Counted from the first letter of the stretch, positions 36,176 through 44,855 are shown. The stretch: DNA of 64,000 nt from Trebonia sp963836195 (GCA_963836195.1 CAWIIX010000033.1:744001-808000); one strand, 5' to 3'. Notes: generated from the sequence alone by a model not told the origin. Made by a program: numbers and translations.

Positions 36176-38346
36176 CGTTCGTAACGTTCGTAACCGCCCG
36201 AGTGCCCCGGCCACCAGGCCCGCCGCCCGATGAGCGCGGTCAGGCTGGGGGAGAAGAACATCGCCATCACGAAGGCCGCCAGCGCGATGCCGGCCGCGAC
36301 CGCGAAGCCGACCTGGGTCAGCACCTGGTTCCCGGCCAGCGTGAGCGAGCCGAACGTGCCCGCCAGGATCAGCCCGGCCGACGCGATCGCCGGGCCGGCC
36401 TGCGCGAGCGCGTGCGCCGCCGCCACCCGCGGCGTCGCGCCCTCCCTGATCTCCTCGCGGACCCGGGCGATCATGAGGATGTTGTAGTCGGTGCCGAGCG
36501 CGACCACGAACAAGTACATGTACATCGGCAAGATGAACACCAGCCCCGCCTGCCCGGCCAGGCTCTGGAACACCAGCACCGTCGCGCCCAGGGTCGCGGC
36601 GAACCCGAGCCCGACCGAGACCATCAGGTACCAGGGGGCGACCAGGCTGCGCAGCAGCAGGCCGAGGATGATCAAGATGATCAGCGCCGCGACCGGGAAC
36701 ACCACCTCGTAGTCGCGGTTGAGCGCCTTCTGGATGTCCGCGTAGACCGCCGTGATCCCGCCGACCAGCGCCTCGGTTCCCGGCGGGGCGGCCGCGTGGG
36801 CGTCGGGCCGGAGCTGGTTCTGGACCAGGTTGACCGCCGCGGTGGACTCCGGGCCCTGCGCCAGGTACACGTTGTACTCCGCCGTCGCCCCGTCCTTGCT
36901 CGTCACCGGCGCCGCGACCGCGCCCACGCCGGGCATCGCCCTCAGCTTGCCCGCATACGAGGTCACCTCGGCCGTCGTCAGCGCGCCGGACGACGCGTGC
37001 AGGTAGACCTGAGTCGGCCCGGTCTCGCCCGGCGGGAAGCCCTTCTCCAGCGTGACCAGCGCGGTCTGCGACTCGGCGGTGGACGGGATGCCGGCCGAGG
37101 ACAGGTCGAACGTCGGCTTGAGCGACAGCGCCCCCAGCGCCAGCAGGATCAGCACCAGGCCGGAGGCGGTCGCGAACACGGCCGGCCGTCGGCCGAGGGC
37201 GCCGCCGATCGCGGTGAACGCGGCTCCGTTGGGCTCCCGCTGCCACGCCTTCGAGGGCCAGAACACGGCCGTGCCGATCAGCGACACGACCGCCGGGATC
37301 AGCGTGAGGGCGGCGACGAGGGTGACCGCGACCGCGATGGCGAGGGTCGGGCCGAGCGACCGGAAGATGCTCAGCGACGACAGCGTCAGCGCCAGGAAGG
37401 CCGCGATGACCACGCAGGCGGCCGAGGCGATGACCTCGCCCACCCGGGTGACCGACTGGACCATCGCCTCCTTCTTGTCGTCGCCGAGACGCAGCCGTTC
37501 CCGGTAGCGGAACATCAGGAACAGGAAGTAGTCGGTCCCGATCCCGAACAGCACCACCAGCAGGATCGTGCTGTCCTGGGCGGTCGAGTTGAGGTTCAGG
37601 GCCTGGTTGACGTCGGAGATGAGGCCGAGCGCGACCTCGTAGGCGATGCCGATCAGGATCAGCGGCATGATCGCGATGATCGGCGCGCGGAAGATGACAA
37701 GCAGCAGGATCAGGATGAGGAGAAACGTCGCCGCGCCGACGATGGCCAGCGCCTTGTTGCCCGACTGGGTGCTGTCGAGCGCCTGCGCGGCCGAGCCCGT
37801 GACGCCCTCGTTGAGGCCGGTCCCGGTCATCAGCGGCTTGATGTCGGCCCGCAGCACCTTGATCGCGTCGCCCGCCGCGCTGCCGCTGCCGTTGACGACG
37901 CTGTTGTCCATCGCCACGTAGGCCGTCTGCACCAGCTTGTTGGACGACGTCACCCCGAGGGTGACGGCGAGGATGTTCGGGATGTGCCTGGCGTTCAGCT
38001 CGGCCGTCACTCGCGCCACCGACGCCTGGTCGGCCGCGGTCAGCGGCCCGCCGTCGGGCCGGGAGAACACGATGATGGACGCGTCGGCGGTGACGTGCCC
38101 CTGCTGCGGGAACGCCTGCGACTGCAGCGTCTGCGCGCGGATGGACTCGTAGCTGCTGGGCAGGAAGCTCGACTCGTTGGAGGTCGTCGGCAGCGCCGGC
38201 GCGGTGGCGATCACGATGAACGCGACCACGATCCAGCCCGCGATCACCTTCCACGGGTTGCGGACGACGAAGCGCGCAAGCGCCGCGAACGCGCCGCCTA
38301 TTGGTGCGCCAGTAGCGCCTGCCCCGGTACCGGTCCCGTTGGCCAT
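36139..38346 (-). CDS. MMPL/RND-family transporter
   Basis: This 735-residue exporter has the MMPL plan: an N-terminal helix (PWKVIAGWIVVAFIVIATAPAL), a first outer domain, a helix block with VVLFGIGTDYFLFLMFRYRERL, a second outer domain, and a second block with LFVVALGTDYNILMIARVREEI. The two GTDY segments are the conserved transport positions. The C-terminal tail ends GGYERYERYDQRSG, encoded by a 9-bp tandem repeat. A purine-rich box (aggacgggg) precedes the ATG. It is convergent with the P450 gene; export of a P450 product is possible but unproven. Confidence 0.9.
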   Translation of the reverse strand: MANGTGTGAGATGAPIGGAFAALARFVVRNPWKVIAGWIVVAFIVIATAPALPTTSNESSFLPSSYESIRAQTLQSQAFPQQGHVTADASIIVFSRPDGGPLTAADQASVARVTAELNARHIPNILAVTLGVTSSNKLVQTAYVAMDNSVVNGSGSAAGDAIKVLRADIKPLMTGTGLNEGVTGSAAQALDSTQSGNKALAIVGAATFLLILILLLVIFRAPIIAIMPLILIGIAYEVALGLISDVNQALNLNSTAQDSTILLVVLFGIGTDYFLFLMFRYRERLRLGDDKKEAMVQSVTRVGEVIASAACVVIAAFLALTLSSLSIFRSLGPTLAIAVAVTLVAALTLIPAVVSLIGTAVFWPSKAWQREPNGAAFTAIGGALGRRPAVFATASGLVLILLALGALSLKPTFDLSSAGIPSTAESQTALVTLEKGFPPGETGPTQVYLHASSGALTTAEVTSYAGKLRAMPGVGAVAAPVTSKDGATAEYNVYLAQGPESTAAVNLVQNQLRPDAHAAAPPGTEALVGGITAVYADIQKALNRDYEVVFPVAALIILIILGLLLRSLVAPWYLMVSVGLGFAATLGATVLVFQSLAGQAGLVFILPMYMYLFVVALGTDYNILMIARVREEIREGATPRVAAAHALAQAGPAIASAGLILAGTFGSLTLAGNQVLTQVGFAVAAGIALAAFVMAMFFSPSLTALIGRRAWWPGHSGGYERYERYDQRSGSESTL
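36171..36194. repeat. 9-bp tandem repeat cgtaacgtt
   Basis: Two full copies and six bases of a third lie within the 3' overlap region of the P450 and MMPL genes. On the plus strand the first copy holds the P450 stop codon; on the minus strand the repeat encodes the Tyr-Glu-Arg-Tyr-Glu-Arg tail of the transporter. Confidence 0.6.
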
Positions 38347-38404
38347 GCCCCGTCCTAACGATTTCGGCGTAGATCGCTAGCTTTCGGAGTCTATCGGGCG
38401 GTAT

Positions 38405-38491
38405 TTACAAGATCGCAACTGCATTAGCGGGGGAGCCGACCGCGCCGGCCACGTTGAGCGGCACGCCGGTGAACAGGAACTCATATCGCCC
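38405..38491 (-). pseudogene. 3'-terminal remnant of a cyclase-family gene
   Basis: On the minus strand this reads RYEFLFTGVPLNVAGAVG, then SPANAVAIL and a stop. That is the typical C-terminus of cyclase-family (kynurenine formamidase-like, PF04199) proteins. No other part of such a gene is present: upstream lies the unrelated open frame at 38582 on the other strand. This is a truncated remnant in an otherwise non-coding 235-bp gap. Confidence 0.6.
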
Positions 38492-38581
38492 CGACCGCTG
38501 GCACGTCCGCGCTGTCACCCTCGCTCACCACCCGAGATTATCGGCTGGCGACGCCAGCTCGCCGTCTGCCAGACTGCCGGC

Positions 38582-39520
38582 ATGGCCGAGAGGGCGGAGT
38601 CTGCGATATCCAAGCGGGTCTGGGGGCAGCTCGGGGACGGCCCCCGGGCGGCCCTCGAACACGGGCTGGGCCCGGCCGACCTGCAGGCCGCGCTGATCGA
38701 CGTGAGCCGCAGCCGGGCGGCCGCGGTCACCCCGGCCCGGCTGATGCAGCGCTGGCGGCAGGACCGCTACGTGCAGCCCGACGTGTGCGACCCGCGCCTG
38801 GTCTGGCCGCTGGAGGCGCGGCTGTGGGAGCTGCTGCCGGACCAGTTCGCGGGCGTCGACCTGTCACCGGTGGCGCCGCTCGGGACCTGCTCGGCGTTGG
38901 GCCCGGTCAGCCAGGACCGGGTGATCTCGACCACCCGCGGCAGCGAGGTCGTCAGCGACCCCACCAACGTGCTCGCGCTCGAGGCGGCGTCGCGCAGGCA
39001 GCGGACCGGGGCGCCGATCGTGAGCCTGGCGTCCTGTCACCGGGTGCTGCGCGGTCAGCCGTTCGACGCGCCGGGGCTGTTCCAGCACTTCCGGCTGTTC
39101 GCCCTCGTCACCAGCGCCCGCGATCGCGGATCGGCCCGGACCGAGGCGGCCATGCTCACCACCCACCTGCGGTTCTGGGCCCGCGCGCTGGCGGACCTGC
39201 TGCCCGGCGGCCGGGCCGCCGTGCGGTACACCGTGTTCGGCTTCCCGCCGCTGCACGAGCGGATGCGCGACACCGTGCTCCCCGCTCTGCGGCCGCTGCC
39301 CCGGGGAGTGGCGGTCGACGAGGACCCCGGCCGGGAGCGGGCCCGCGGCTACTACGAACGCGGTGCGATACGGATCGACGTGGAAGCCGACGGCGACTGG
39401 CAGGAGGTGGGCGACGGCGGCTTCACCGACTGGACCGCCCGGCTGCTGAACGACGCCAAGGAACGCTGCCTCATCTCCTGCGTCTCGACCGAGCGGCTGA
39501 CCGCGCTCGCAACCGGCTAG
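38582..39520 (+). CDS. Conserved-looking hypothetical protein
   Basis: This 312-residue soluble protein is not recognised. Its central part, with GTCSALGPVSQDRVISTT, VVSDPTNVLALEAA, LASCHRVLRGQPF and LFQHFRLFALVTSARD, has alternating strand and helix patterns. The arginine-bearing segment followed by FRLFAL is loosely reminiscent of motif 2 in class II aminoacyl-tRNA synthetase folds. That likeness is weak and unsupported by a clear motif 3. The 3' end overlaps the convergent DUF3291 gene by 4 bp. Codon use is typical of the window, so it is a real gene. Confidence 0.7.
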   Translation: MAERAESAISKRVWGQLGDGPRAALEHGLGPADLQAALIDVSRSRAAAVTPARLMQRWRQDRYVQPDVCDPRLVWPLEARLWELLPDQFAGVDLSPVAPLGTCSALGPVSQDRVISTTRGSEVVSDPTNVLALEAASRRQRTGAPIVSLASCHRVLRGQPFDAPGLFQHFRLFALVTSARDRGSARTEAAMLTTHLRFWARALADLLPGGRAAVRYTVFGFPPLHERMRDTVLPALRPLPRGVAVDEDPGRERARGYYERGAIRIDVEADGDWQEVGDGGFTDWTARLLNDAKERCLISCVSTERLTALATG

Positions 39521-40035
39521 ACCGGGCAGGCCCAGCCGTCCGGACTGCGGATCGCCGCGCGGTCGGCCTCGCCCGGCGCCGGGAAGTGCCGCCTGAGCGT
39601 GAACGCCTGGGCGGTCGGGCCGTGCGCGCGCAGGTGGTCAAGGCGGTCCTCGGCCTCGCGCACGGTCGGGATGTGCCCGCGCGGTATCCACCACAGCACC
39701 AGGTGCGCGTGCGTCATCCGCTCGAACCACTCCCGCCGCCGCCGCAGCACCGCGATGTGCTCGGCGCCGTAGGCGTACGCGGCCAGCGCCTCGACCGACT
39801 CCCAGACGGACATGTTGATGATGACGCCGCCGGCGGCTCCCGCTGCGTCCCGCTCGAACCCGCGCACGGCGGTCGCGTCCCCGTCTTCGGTCTGCAGCCG
39901 CCAGACGAACCCGGGGGCCGCGTCCGCGACCGCGTTCACCTCATCCAGGGCGGCCACGAAATCCGCGATCAGCGGGCTCTCGATCGGCGCCAGCAGTCGT
40001 CCGATGTTGACCTGGGCGAGCACGTAATCATCCAC
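39517..40035 (-). CDS. DUF3291 family protein
   Basis: This 172-residue protein matches DUF3291, a dimeric ferredoxin-like alpha/beta-barrel family of unknown role. It has the N-terminal strand LAQVNIGRLLAPIESP, the central NMSVWESVEALAAYAYG and the conserved LVLWWIPRGHIPTVREAEDRL. In related folds, this kind of sequence forms a small haem- or ligand-binding barrel. It lies 10 bp downstream of an SDR gene on the same strand, and the two may be co-transcribed. Confidence 0.85.
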   Translation of the reverse strand: MDDYVLAQVNIGRLLAPIESPLIADFVAALDEVNAVADAAPGFVWRLQTEDGDATAVRGFERDAAGAAGGVIINMSVWESVEALAAYAYGAEHIAVLRRRREWFERMTHAHLVLWWIPRGHIPTVREAEDRLDHLRAHGPTAQAFTLRRHFPAPGEADRAAIRSPDGWACPV

Positions 40036-40045
40036 CCCGCCGACG

Positions 40046-40798
40046 CTAACGGAGGTAGGAAGCGCCGTTCAAGTCCAATACGGCCCCGCTGACCCACTCC
40101 GCTTCCGGCGACGCGAGGTACACGACCGCGGCCGCGATGTCCTCGACCGTCGCCACCCGGCCGAACGGCGACTGCGCGCGGATGACGTCGCCGGCCGGCG
40201 ACGCCAGCAGTTCCGTGGTCATGTCGGTCGCGACGAATCCCGGGGCGACCGACGCCACGGTGATCCCGTGCGGCGCCAGCGCCACCGCCAGCGACTGGCC
40301 GAAGGCGTGCAGCCCGGCCTTGCTCGCCCCGTAGGCCGGGTGGGTTGGCTCGCCCCGGAACGCGCCCCGCGACCCCACGTTGACGATCCGCCCGCCCCGC
40401 TGCCCGGACGCGGTCATGTGCTGCACCGCGCACCAGGTGACGTTGGCCGCGCCGACCAGGTTGACCCCGAGGGTGGCCTGCCAGGCGGCCTGCCACTCCT
40501 CGTACGAGGTGCCGAGCACGGGATGGTCCAGGTAGATCCCGGCGTTGTTGACCAGCACGTCGAGCCCGTCGAGGCCGGCCGCGGCCGCGTCGACCATCGC
40601 CCGCACCTCGGCCGGGACCTCCAGGTCGGCCCGCACGACGATATGCCCGTCTCCGCTGAGCGAGTCCCGCACCACCTCGGCCACCGCGAGCGCGTCCCGG
40701 CAGTGCACCGCCACCCGGTCCCCGCGCTGGGCGAACGCCCGCGCGATCGCCGCCCCGATACCGCGCGACCCGCCCGTCACAAGAACCGCTCTGCTCAC
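40046..40798 (-). CDS. Short-chain dehydrogenase/reductase (FabG-like)
   Basis: This 250-residue classical SDR has the Rossmann motif VTGGSRGIG, the NNAG motif in LVNNAGIY, and the catalytic Ser-Tyr-Lys set in NVGSRGAF and AYGASKAG. The closing segment WVSGAVLDLNGASY is typical of 3-oxoacyl-ACP reductase-like enzymes. The GTG at 40798 (VSRAVLVTGG) is preferred to the longer frame, which would add a stretch unlike SDR N-termini. The likely partner genes are unclear. Confidence 0.85.
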   Translation of the reverse strand: MSRAVLVTGGSRGIGAAIARAFAQRGDRVAVHCRDALAVAEVVRDSLSGDGHIVVRADLEVPAEVRAMVDAAAAGLDGLDVLVNNAGIYLDHPVLGTSYEEWQAAWQATLGVNLVGAANVTWCAVQHMTASGQRGGRIVNVGSRGAFRGEPTHPAYGASKAGLHAFGQSLAVALAPHGITVASVAPGFVATDMTTELLASPAGDVIRAQSPFGRVATVEDIAAAVVYLASPEAEWVSGAVLDLNGASYLR

Positions 40799-40808
40799 GC
40801 GGCTGACT

Positions 40809-41393
40809 CTACCGGTCCCCGCACAGCTCAAGCAGCTTGGTCATCGTCGCCCAGTTCCTGGCGGTGCCGGTCACCCCCGCCCGCGGCGAGGTGACGATCC
40901 GCAGCACCGCCGCCGCCAGCTCGCTGTTGCCGAAGCCGTCCGGCGTGTGCAGGTATAGCGTCCGGGCGACGATGGCGAGCTCGTCGCGGGCGCCCTTGGC
41001 GGTCGACCGGGCCAGCGCCTCGTCGATCCTGGCGGCCGCCTCGGCCCCGGGCGCGGCGCTCAGCAGCACCGCGTGCACCCGCTTGGGGTCCGCCTCGTCC
41101 GGGAACGGGTTGGCGGCGATGACCTCGGCCAGCTCGTCGCGCGAGACCACGACCACCGGCGCGCTGACGCCGAGCGTGCCCGTGATCGCCTCCGCCAGCG
41201 CCGCCGCCAGGGCGGACGTCTCGGTATCGGCGGGGTCGGCGGTGAACAGGACGTTCCCGCTCTGGATGTAGGTCGACACGTCGGCGTGACCGAGCCTCGC
41301 CACGACCTCCCGCAGATCGGCCATCGCCACCTTGTTCCTGCCGCCGAGGTTGATCCCCCGCAACAGCGCCAGATGAGTCGCCATACGCGTCAT
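40809..41393 (-). CDS. DUF1697 family protein
   Basis: This 194-residue protein matches DUF1697: LALLRGINLGGRNKVAMADLR, STYIQSGNVLF, NPFPDE and ARNWATMTKLLEL are the family blocks. No activity is established for the family. An ATG at 41393 overlaps the stop of an ankyrin-type fragment (ATGA). The internal ATG at 41384 (MATHLALLRGIN) is an equally good start. Confidence 0.88.
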   Translation of the reverse strand: MTRMATHLALLRGINLGGRNKVAMADLREVVARLGHADVSTYIQSGNVLFTADPADTETSALAAALAEAITGTLGVSAPVVVVSRDELAEVIAANPFPDEADPKRVHAVLLSAAPGAEAAARIDEALARSTAKGARDELAIVARTLYLHTPDGFGNSELAAAVLRIVTSPRAGVTGTARNWATMTKLLELCGDR

Positions 41394-41512
41394 TCTGCCC
41401 TGTCCGTGACCGTCGTGTCCGGTTGCGTGACTGGTTCGAGCAGCTTGATCAGCGCCGGCCGGCCGAAATACCGCGCCCAGCCGAGCGGGGTCGAGTCGAA
41501 CCGCTGGTCGCG
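41390..41512 (-). pseudogene. 3'-terminal remnant of an ankyrin-repeat gene
   Basis: The minus strand reads RFDSTPLGWARYFGRPALI, then KLLEP, followed by about 11 more codons to a stop at 41390. TPLGWA...G....I.LLE is one ankyrin repeat of the type found at the end of actinobacterial ankyrin proteins. No start and no further repeats occur before the aminotransferase stop at 41565. It appears to be a leftover of a deleted gene. Confidence 0.55.
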
Positions 41513-41564
41513 TGGGCTCTGCCCTTCCCGCGGACCGGAGGCCGCCTGACGACCCACCAGCAGC

Positions 41565-42776
41565 TTACTGGCGGTACCCGGCGAGGAATTCGCCCAGGCG
41601 GCCGATCGCCTCGGTCAGCGTCTCCACTGGCGCCAGGAACACGACCCGGATGTGGTCGGTCGACGGCAGGTTGAACCCGGTTCCGTGGGTCAGCAGCAGG
41701 TGCTGCTGCTCCAGCAGGTCGATGCACATCCGCTGGTCGTCGACGATCTTGTGCACCTCGGGGTCGAGCCGGGGGAACAGGTAGAGCGCGCCGGCCGGCT
41801 GATAGCAGTCCACTCCGGGAATCGCCGTCAGCAGGTTCCAGGCGTGGTCGCGCTGGTCGCGGAGCCGGCCGCCGGGCGCCAGCAGCGGCCTGATGTCGAT
41901 TCCGCCGTCGAGCGCGGCCGGGATGGCGTGCTGGGCCGGGACGTTCGGGCACATCCGCATGTTGGCGAGCAGCTCGAGGCCCTCGAGGTACTCGGCGATC
42001 GGCGCCTTCGGGCCGCAGACCACCAGCCAGCCGGAGCGGAACCCGGCCAGCCGGTAGGTCTTGGACATGCCGCCGAGCGAGAAGATGGGGATATCGGGCG
42101 CGAGCGACGCCGCGCAGTGGTGCACGGCGCCGTCGTACACGATCTGGTCGTAGATCTCGTCGGTCAGCACCAGCAGGTTGTTGCGGCGGGCGATGTCGAG
42201 CAGCTGCTCGAGGGTCTCGCGCGAGTAGACCGCGCCGGTCGGGTTGTTGGGGTTGATGATCACGAGCGCGCGGGTGCGCTCGGTCACCAGCGAGGCGACG
42301 TGCTCGACGTCGGGGTTCCAGTCGAGCTCCTCGGCGCACCGGTAGTGCAGCGCGCGGCCCCCGCAGAGCGAGACCGCCCCGGTCCACAGCGGGTAGTCGG
42401 GGGCGGGGACGAGCACCTCGTCGCCCGGGTTGAGCAGCGCCTGCAGCGTCATCACGATCAGCTCGGAGACGCCGTTGCCGAGGAAGACGTCGTCGGCGGT
42501 CGCGTCGGCGACGCCGAGCCGCCGCCGGTAGTAGCTCGCGACGGCCTCGCGGGCGGGCGCGATCCCGCGCGCGTCGCTGTACCCCTGCGAGTCGGCGATG
42601 GAGGACGTCACCTGCGACAACACCGCGTCCGGGGTAAACAGGCCGAATGGCGCGGGGTTGCCGATGTTCAGCTTGATGATCTCCTGGCCGGCCGCCTCAA
42701 GCTCGCGAGCTCGCCGCAGCACCGGTCCGCGAATGTCGTACCGGACGTCGGCAAGCCTGTTCGCCTGAGATACCAC
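41565..42776 (-). CDS. alaA: Alanine/aspartate-type aminotransferase (AlaA-like)
   Basis: This fold-type I PLP enzyme of about 403 residues is probably the main alanine transaminase. It has the family opening NRLADVRYDIRGPVLRRARELE, KLNIGNPAPFGL, INPNNPTGAVYS with the aspartate that follows in LTDEIYDQIVYDG, the Schiff-base lysine in SLGGMSKTYRLAGFRSGW, and HIRVVFLAP near the end. The start at GTG 42776 is preferred because of the ggggagg box 8 nt upstream, although a longer frame opens at 42809. The 135 bp to purC are non-coding. Confidence 0.88.
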   Translation of the reverse strand: MVSQANRLADVRYDIRGPVLRRARELEAAGQEIIKLNIGNPAPFGLFTPDAVLSQVTSSIADSQGYSDARGIAPAREAVASYYRRRLGVADATADDVFLGNGVSELIVMTLQALLNPGDEVLVPAPDYPLWTGAVSLCGGRALHYRCAEELDWNPDVEHVASLVTERTRALVIINPNNPTGAVYSRETLEQLLDIARRNNLLVLTDEIYDQIVYDGAVHHCAASLAPDIPIFSLGGMSKTYRLAGFRSGWLVVCGPKAPIAEYLEGLELLANMRMCPNVPAQHAIPAALDGGIDIRPLLAPGGRLRDQRDHAWNLLTAIPGVDCYQPAGALYLFPRLDPEVHKIVDDQRMCIDLLEQQHLLLTHGTGFNLPSTDHIRVVFLAPVETLTEAIGRLGEFLAGYRQ

Positions 42777-42944
42777 CGCTGTCGCCTCCCCGGGCAATGA
42801 CCTCAGCACGTGCGTGCCGAGCGTCGATGCCCGAATGTTACCGGCTGCCGGGCTGCGGCCTGCGATATTTAAAAGCCAGAAGCTTTATCCCGAACGGTCG
42901 CGTGCCTTCGCCGCCACCGTCCCGCTCGCCGCTCCCACGGGCAG

Positions 42945-43766
42945 TCAGGCCCCGGTGATCCTCTCGTAGAGCGCCTCGTAGCGCTCGGTGACGTTGGCGA
43001 TCACGTCGGGCGGCACCTCGGGGCCGGGCTCCTTGCGGTTCCAGCCGATCGAGGTGGACCAGTCGCGCAGGTACTGCTTGTCGTAGGAGTACTGCGGGTG
43101 CCCGGGCTGGTACTCGTCCGCGGGCCAGTACCGGGACGAGTCCGGGGTGAGCACCTCGTCCGCCAGCACCAGCGCGCCGTCTTTGTCGGTGCCGAACTCG
43201 AGCTTGGTGTCGGCCACGATGATGCCGCGCTCGGCCGCCAGCTCCGCCCCGCGCCGGTAGACCGCGAGCGTGATCCGCTTGAGCTCGGCCGCCATGTCCG
43301 CGCCGACCAGCTCGACGACCTCGTCGTAGGTCATCGGCTCATCGTGGCCGGCCGCCGCCTTGGTGGTCGGGGTGAACACCGGCTCGGGCAGCTTCGACGC
43401 CTCCACCAGCCCCTCCGGGAGCGGCACGCCCGACACCGCGCCGGTCTCGTTGTAGGAGACCAGCCCGAGGCCCGACAGGTAGCCGCGGGCGATGCACTCG
43501 ACCGGCACCATGTCCAGCCGCTGGCAGCGGATCGCCCGCCCGGCCCACGCGGCGGGCACGTCGGTCGCCGAGATCACGTGGTTGGGCACGATGTCGGTCA
43601 GCCGCTCGAACCACCAGAGGGAGAGCTGGGTCAGCACCCCGCCCTTGCCCGGCACCGGCGTCGGCAGGATCACGTCGTAGATGGAGACCCGATCCGAGGC
43701 GACGAGCAGTAGGTCATTTCCGTCCGCGTAGACGTCGCGGACCTTGCCTGAGTGGATGAGCTCCAT
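42945..43766 (-). CDS. purC: Phosphoribosylaminoimidazole-succinocarboxamide synthase
   Basis: This 273-residue SAICAR synthetase joins aspartate to CAIR with ATP in purine synthesis. The protein has the full family sequence: IHSGKVRDVYADGNDLLLVASDRVS in the N-lobe, ECIARGYLSG, IVADTKLEFGTD and DEVLTPDSSRYWPADEY, and the C-terminal SYDKQYLRDW. ATG 43766 is chosen over TTG 43775 because TACGCT (complement of 43775-43780) then lies 8 nt before it. It is divergent from cutA, with 45 bp between the two start codons. Confidence 0.94.
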   Translation of the reverse strand: MELIHSGKVRDVYADGNDLLLVASDRVSIYDVILPTPVPGKGGVLTQLSLWWFERLTDIVPNHVISATDVPAAWAGRAIRCQRLDMVPVECIARGYLSGLGLVSYNETGAVSGVPLPEGLVEASKLPEPVFTPTTKAAAGHDEPMTYDEVVELVGADMAAELKRITLAVYRRGAELAAERGIIVADTKLEFGTDKDGALVLADEVLTPDSSRYWPADEYQPGHPQYSYDKQYLRDWSTSIGWNRKEPGPEVPPDVIANVTERYEALYERITGA

Positions 43767-43774
43767 GGCGGGCA

Positions 43775-43803
43775 AGCGTACTCGTGGCCGGCAGGCGTAC
43801 GAT
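43775..43803. promoter_or_regulatory. Interlocked divergent purC and cutA promoters
   Basis: The minus-strand -10 box TACGCT (43780-43775) and the plus-strand -10 box TACGAT (43798-43803) are separated by exactly 17 bp. Each therefore occupies the -35 position of the other. Each ends 8 nt before its start codon. Simultaneous occupancy by two polymerases would be impossible. Confidence 0.45.
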
Positions 43804-43811
43804 CAGGTGGC

Positions 43812-44204
43812 ATGGCGGTAAACGGTGCTGACCGCCCGGCGGCCGGCGAATACCTGCAGGTGCAGACGACGACCGACTCGCGGGCCGAGGCGATGGAGCT
43901 GGCGCGGGCGGCGGTCGCCGCGCGGCTGGCTGCCTGCAGCCAGGTGGCGGGCCCGGTCGCCTCCACCTACTGGTGGAACGACGAGATCGAGCGGGCCGAG
44001 GAGTGGTTCGTCTTCTTCAAGCTCCCGGCCGACCGCTATGAGGAGCTGGCCGCGTTCCTGGTCGAGCAGCACAGCTACGACGAGCCGGAGATCCTCGCGA
44101 CCGCGTTCGTCGAGGGCTCGTCCTCGTTCCTGACCTGGATCTCCGAGGAAACCCGGCGCCGCGAAGTGCCCGCCGCCCCGGCCCCGCGCGCCCCCGCCCC
44201 CTGA
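43812..44204 (+). CDS. cutA: CutA1-type protein
   Basis: This 130-residue trimeric ferredoxin-fold protein is linked historically to divalent-cation tolerance; the exact role is unsettled. It shows VQTTTDSRAEAMELARAAVAARLAACSQV, STYWWNDEIERAEEWFVFFKL, and YEELAAFLVEQHSYDEPEILATAF, the full CutA pattern. The end is Pro/Ala-rich. The start ATG 43812 has TACGAT 8 nt upstream. The purC neighbour gives no functional clue. Confidence 0.92.
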   Translation: MAVNGADRPAAGEYLQVQTTTDSRAEAMELARAAVAARLAACSQVAGPVASTYWWNDEIERAEEWFVFFKLPADRYEELAAFLVEQHSYDEPEILATAFVEGSSSFLTWISEETRRREVPAAPAPRAPAP

Positions 44205-44215
44205 GCTCGCTGCCG

Positions 44216-44855
44216 TCACTCGCTCGAGGGAACGTTCCAGGTCACCACCACCGGCTCGGCGTGCTCGTGGCCGAGGGTGCTGACGGTGCCGGTGTCGAGC
44301 CTGAACAGCCGGCCGCCGTCGGGCGGCAGCCCGAGCCAGCGGGCGGTCAGCACCCGCAGCACGTGGCCGTGCGCGACGATGACGACATCGCCCTCCGGCA
44401 GCAGCGCCGCCACCCGCTTGAGCACCCGGTCGACCCGCTCGCCGACCTGGGTCACGCTCTCCCCGGGGTGCTGGGCGTCGCCCGGGATGACGCCGTCCCG
44501 CCACAGGAACCAGCCCGGCCGGTCCCGCTGGATCTCGGCCGTGGTGACGCCCTCGTAGCCCCCGTAGTCCCATTCCCACAGGTCCGGGTCCTGCTTGGGC
44601 GCGGGCCCGCCGTCAAAGCCACCGGCGCCGGGGGCGCCGAGCCCGGCCAGCTCCGCCGTCCGCACCGCCCGCTGGGCCGGGCTGGTGAACACCGCCACGA
44701 TCGGCTGTCCCGCCACCCGCCGCTGCACCATCGGCGCCAGCGCCGCCGCCCCGGAAATCCCCTTCGGAGTCAGCGGGACGTCCGTCCGTCCGGTATGCCT
44801 GGCCATCCCGTGACCACTCGGTCTCCCCGTGGCGCAGCAAGATCAGCTCTCCCAT
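44216..44855 (-). CDS. Histidine phosphatase family protein, frameshifted
   Basis: This is a phosphoglycerate-mutase-like acid phosphatase of about 212 residues. The N-terminal RHG motif is ELILLRHGETEWS in the frame starting at 44855. The rest (HTGRTDVPLTPKG, VAVFTSPAQRAVRTAELAGL, DPDLWEWDYGGYEGVTTAEI, GDVVIVAHGHVLRVLTARWLG) is in another frame. The shift is near 44808-44815. The span is one base over a multiple of three. Both catalytic histidines (LRHG and AHGH) are present. Confidence 0.82.

Noticed and set aside
35621..38358. Long alternative frames (about 880-900 codons) on both strands over the P450 and MMPL genes
   Set aside because: Low-complexity Arg/Gly/Ala translations that contradict the obvious P450 and MMPL protein motifs.
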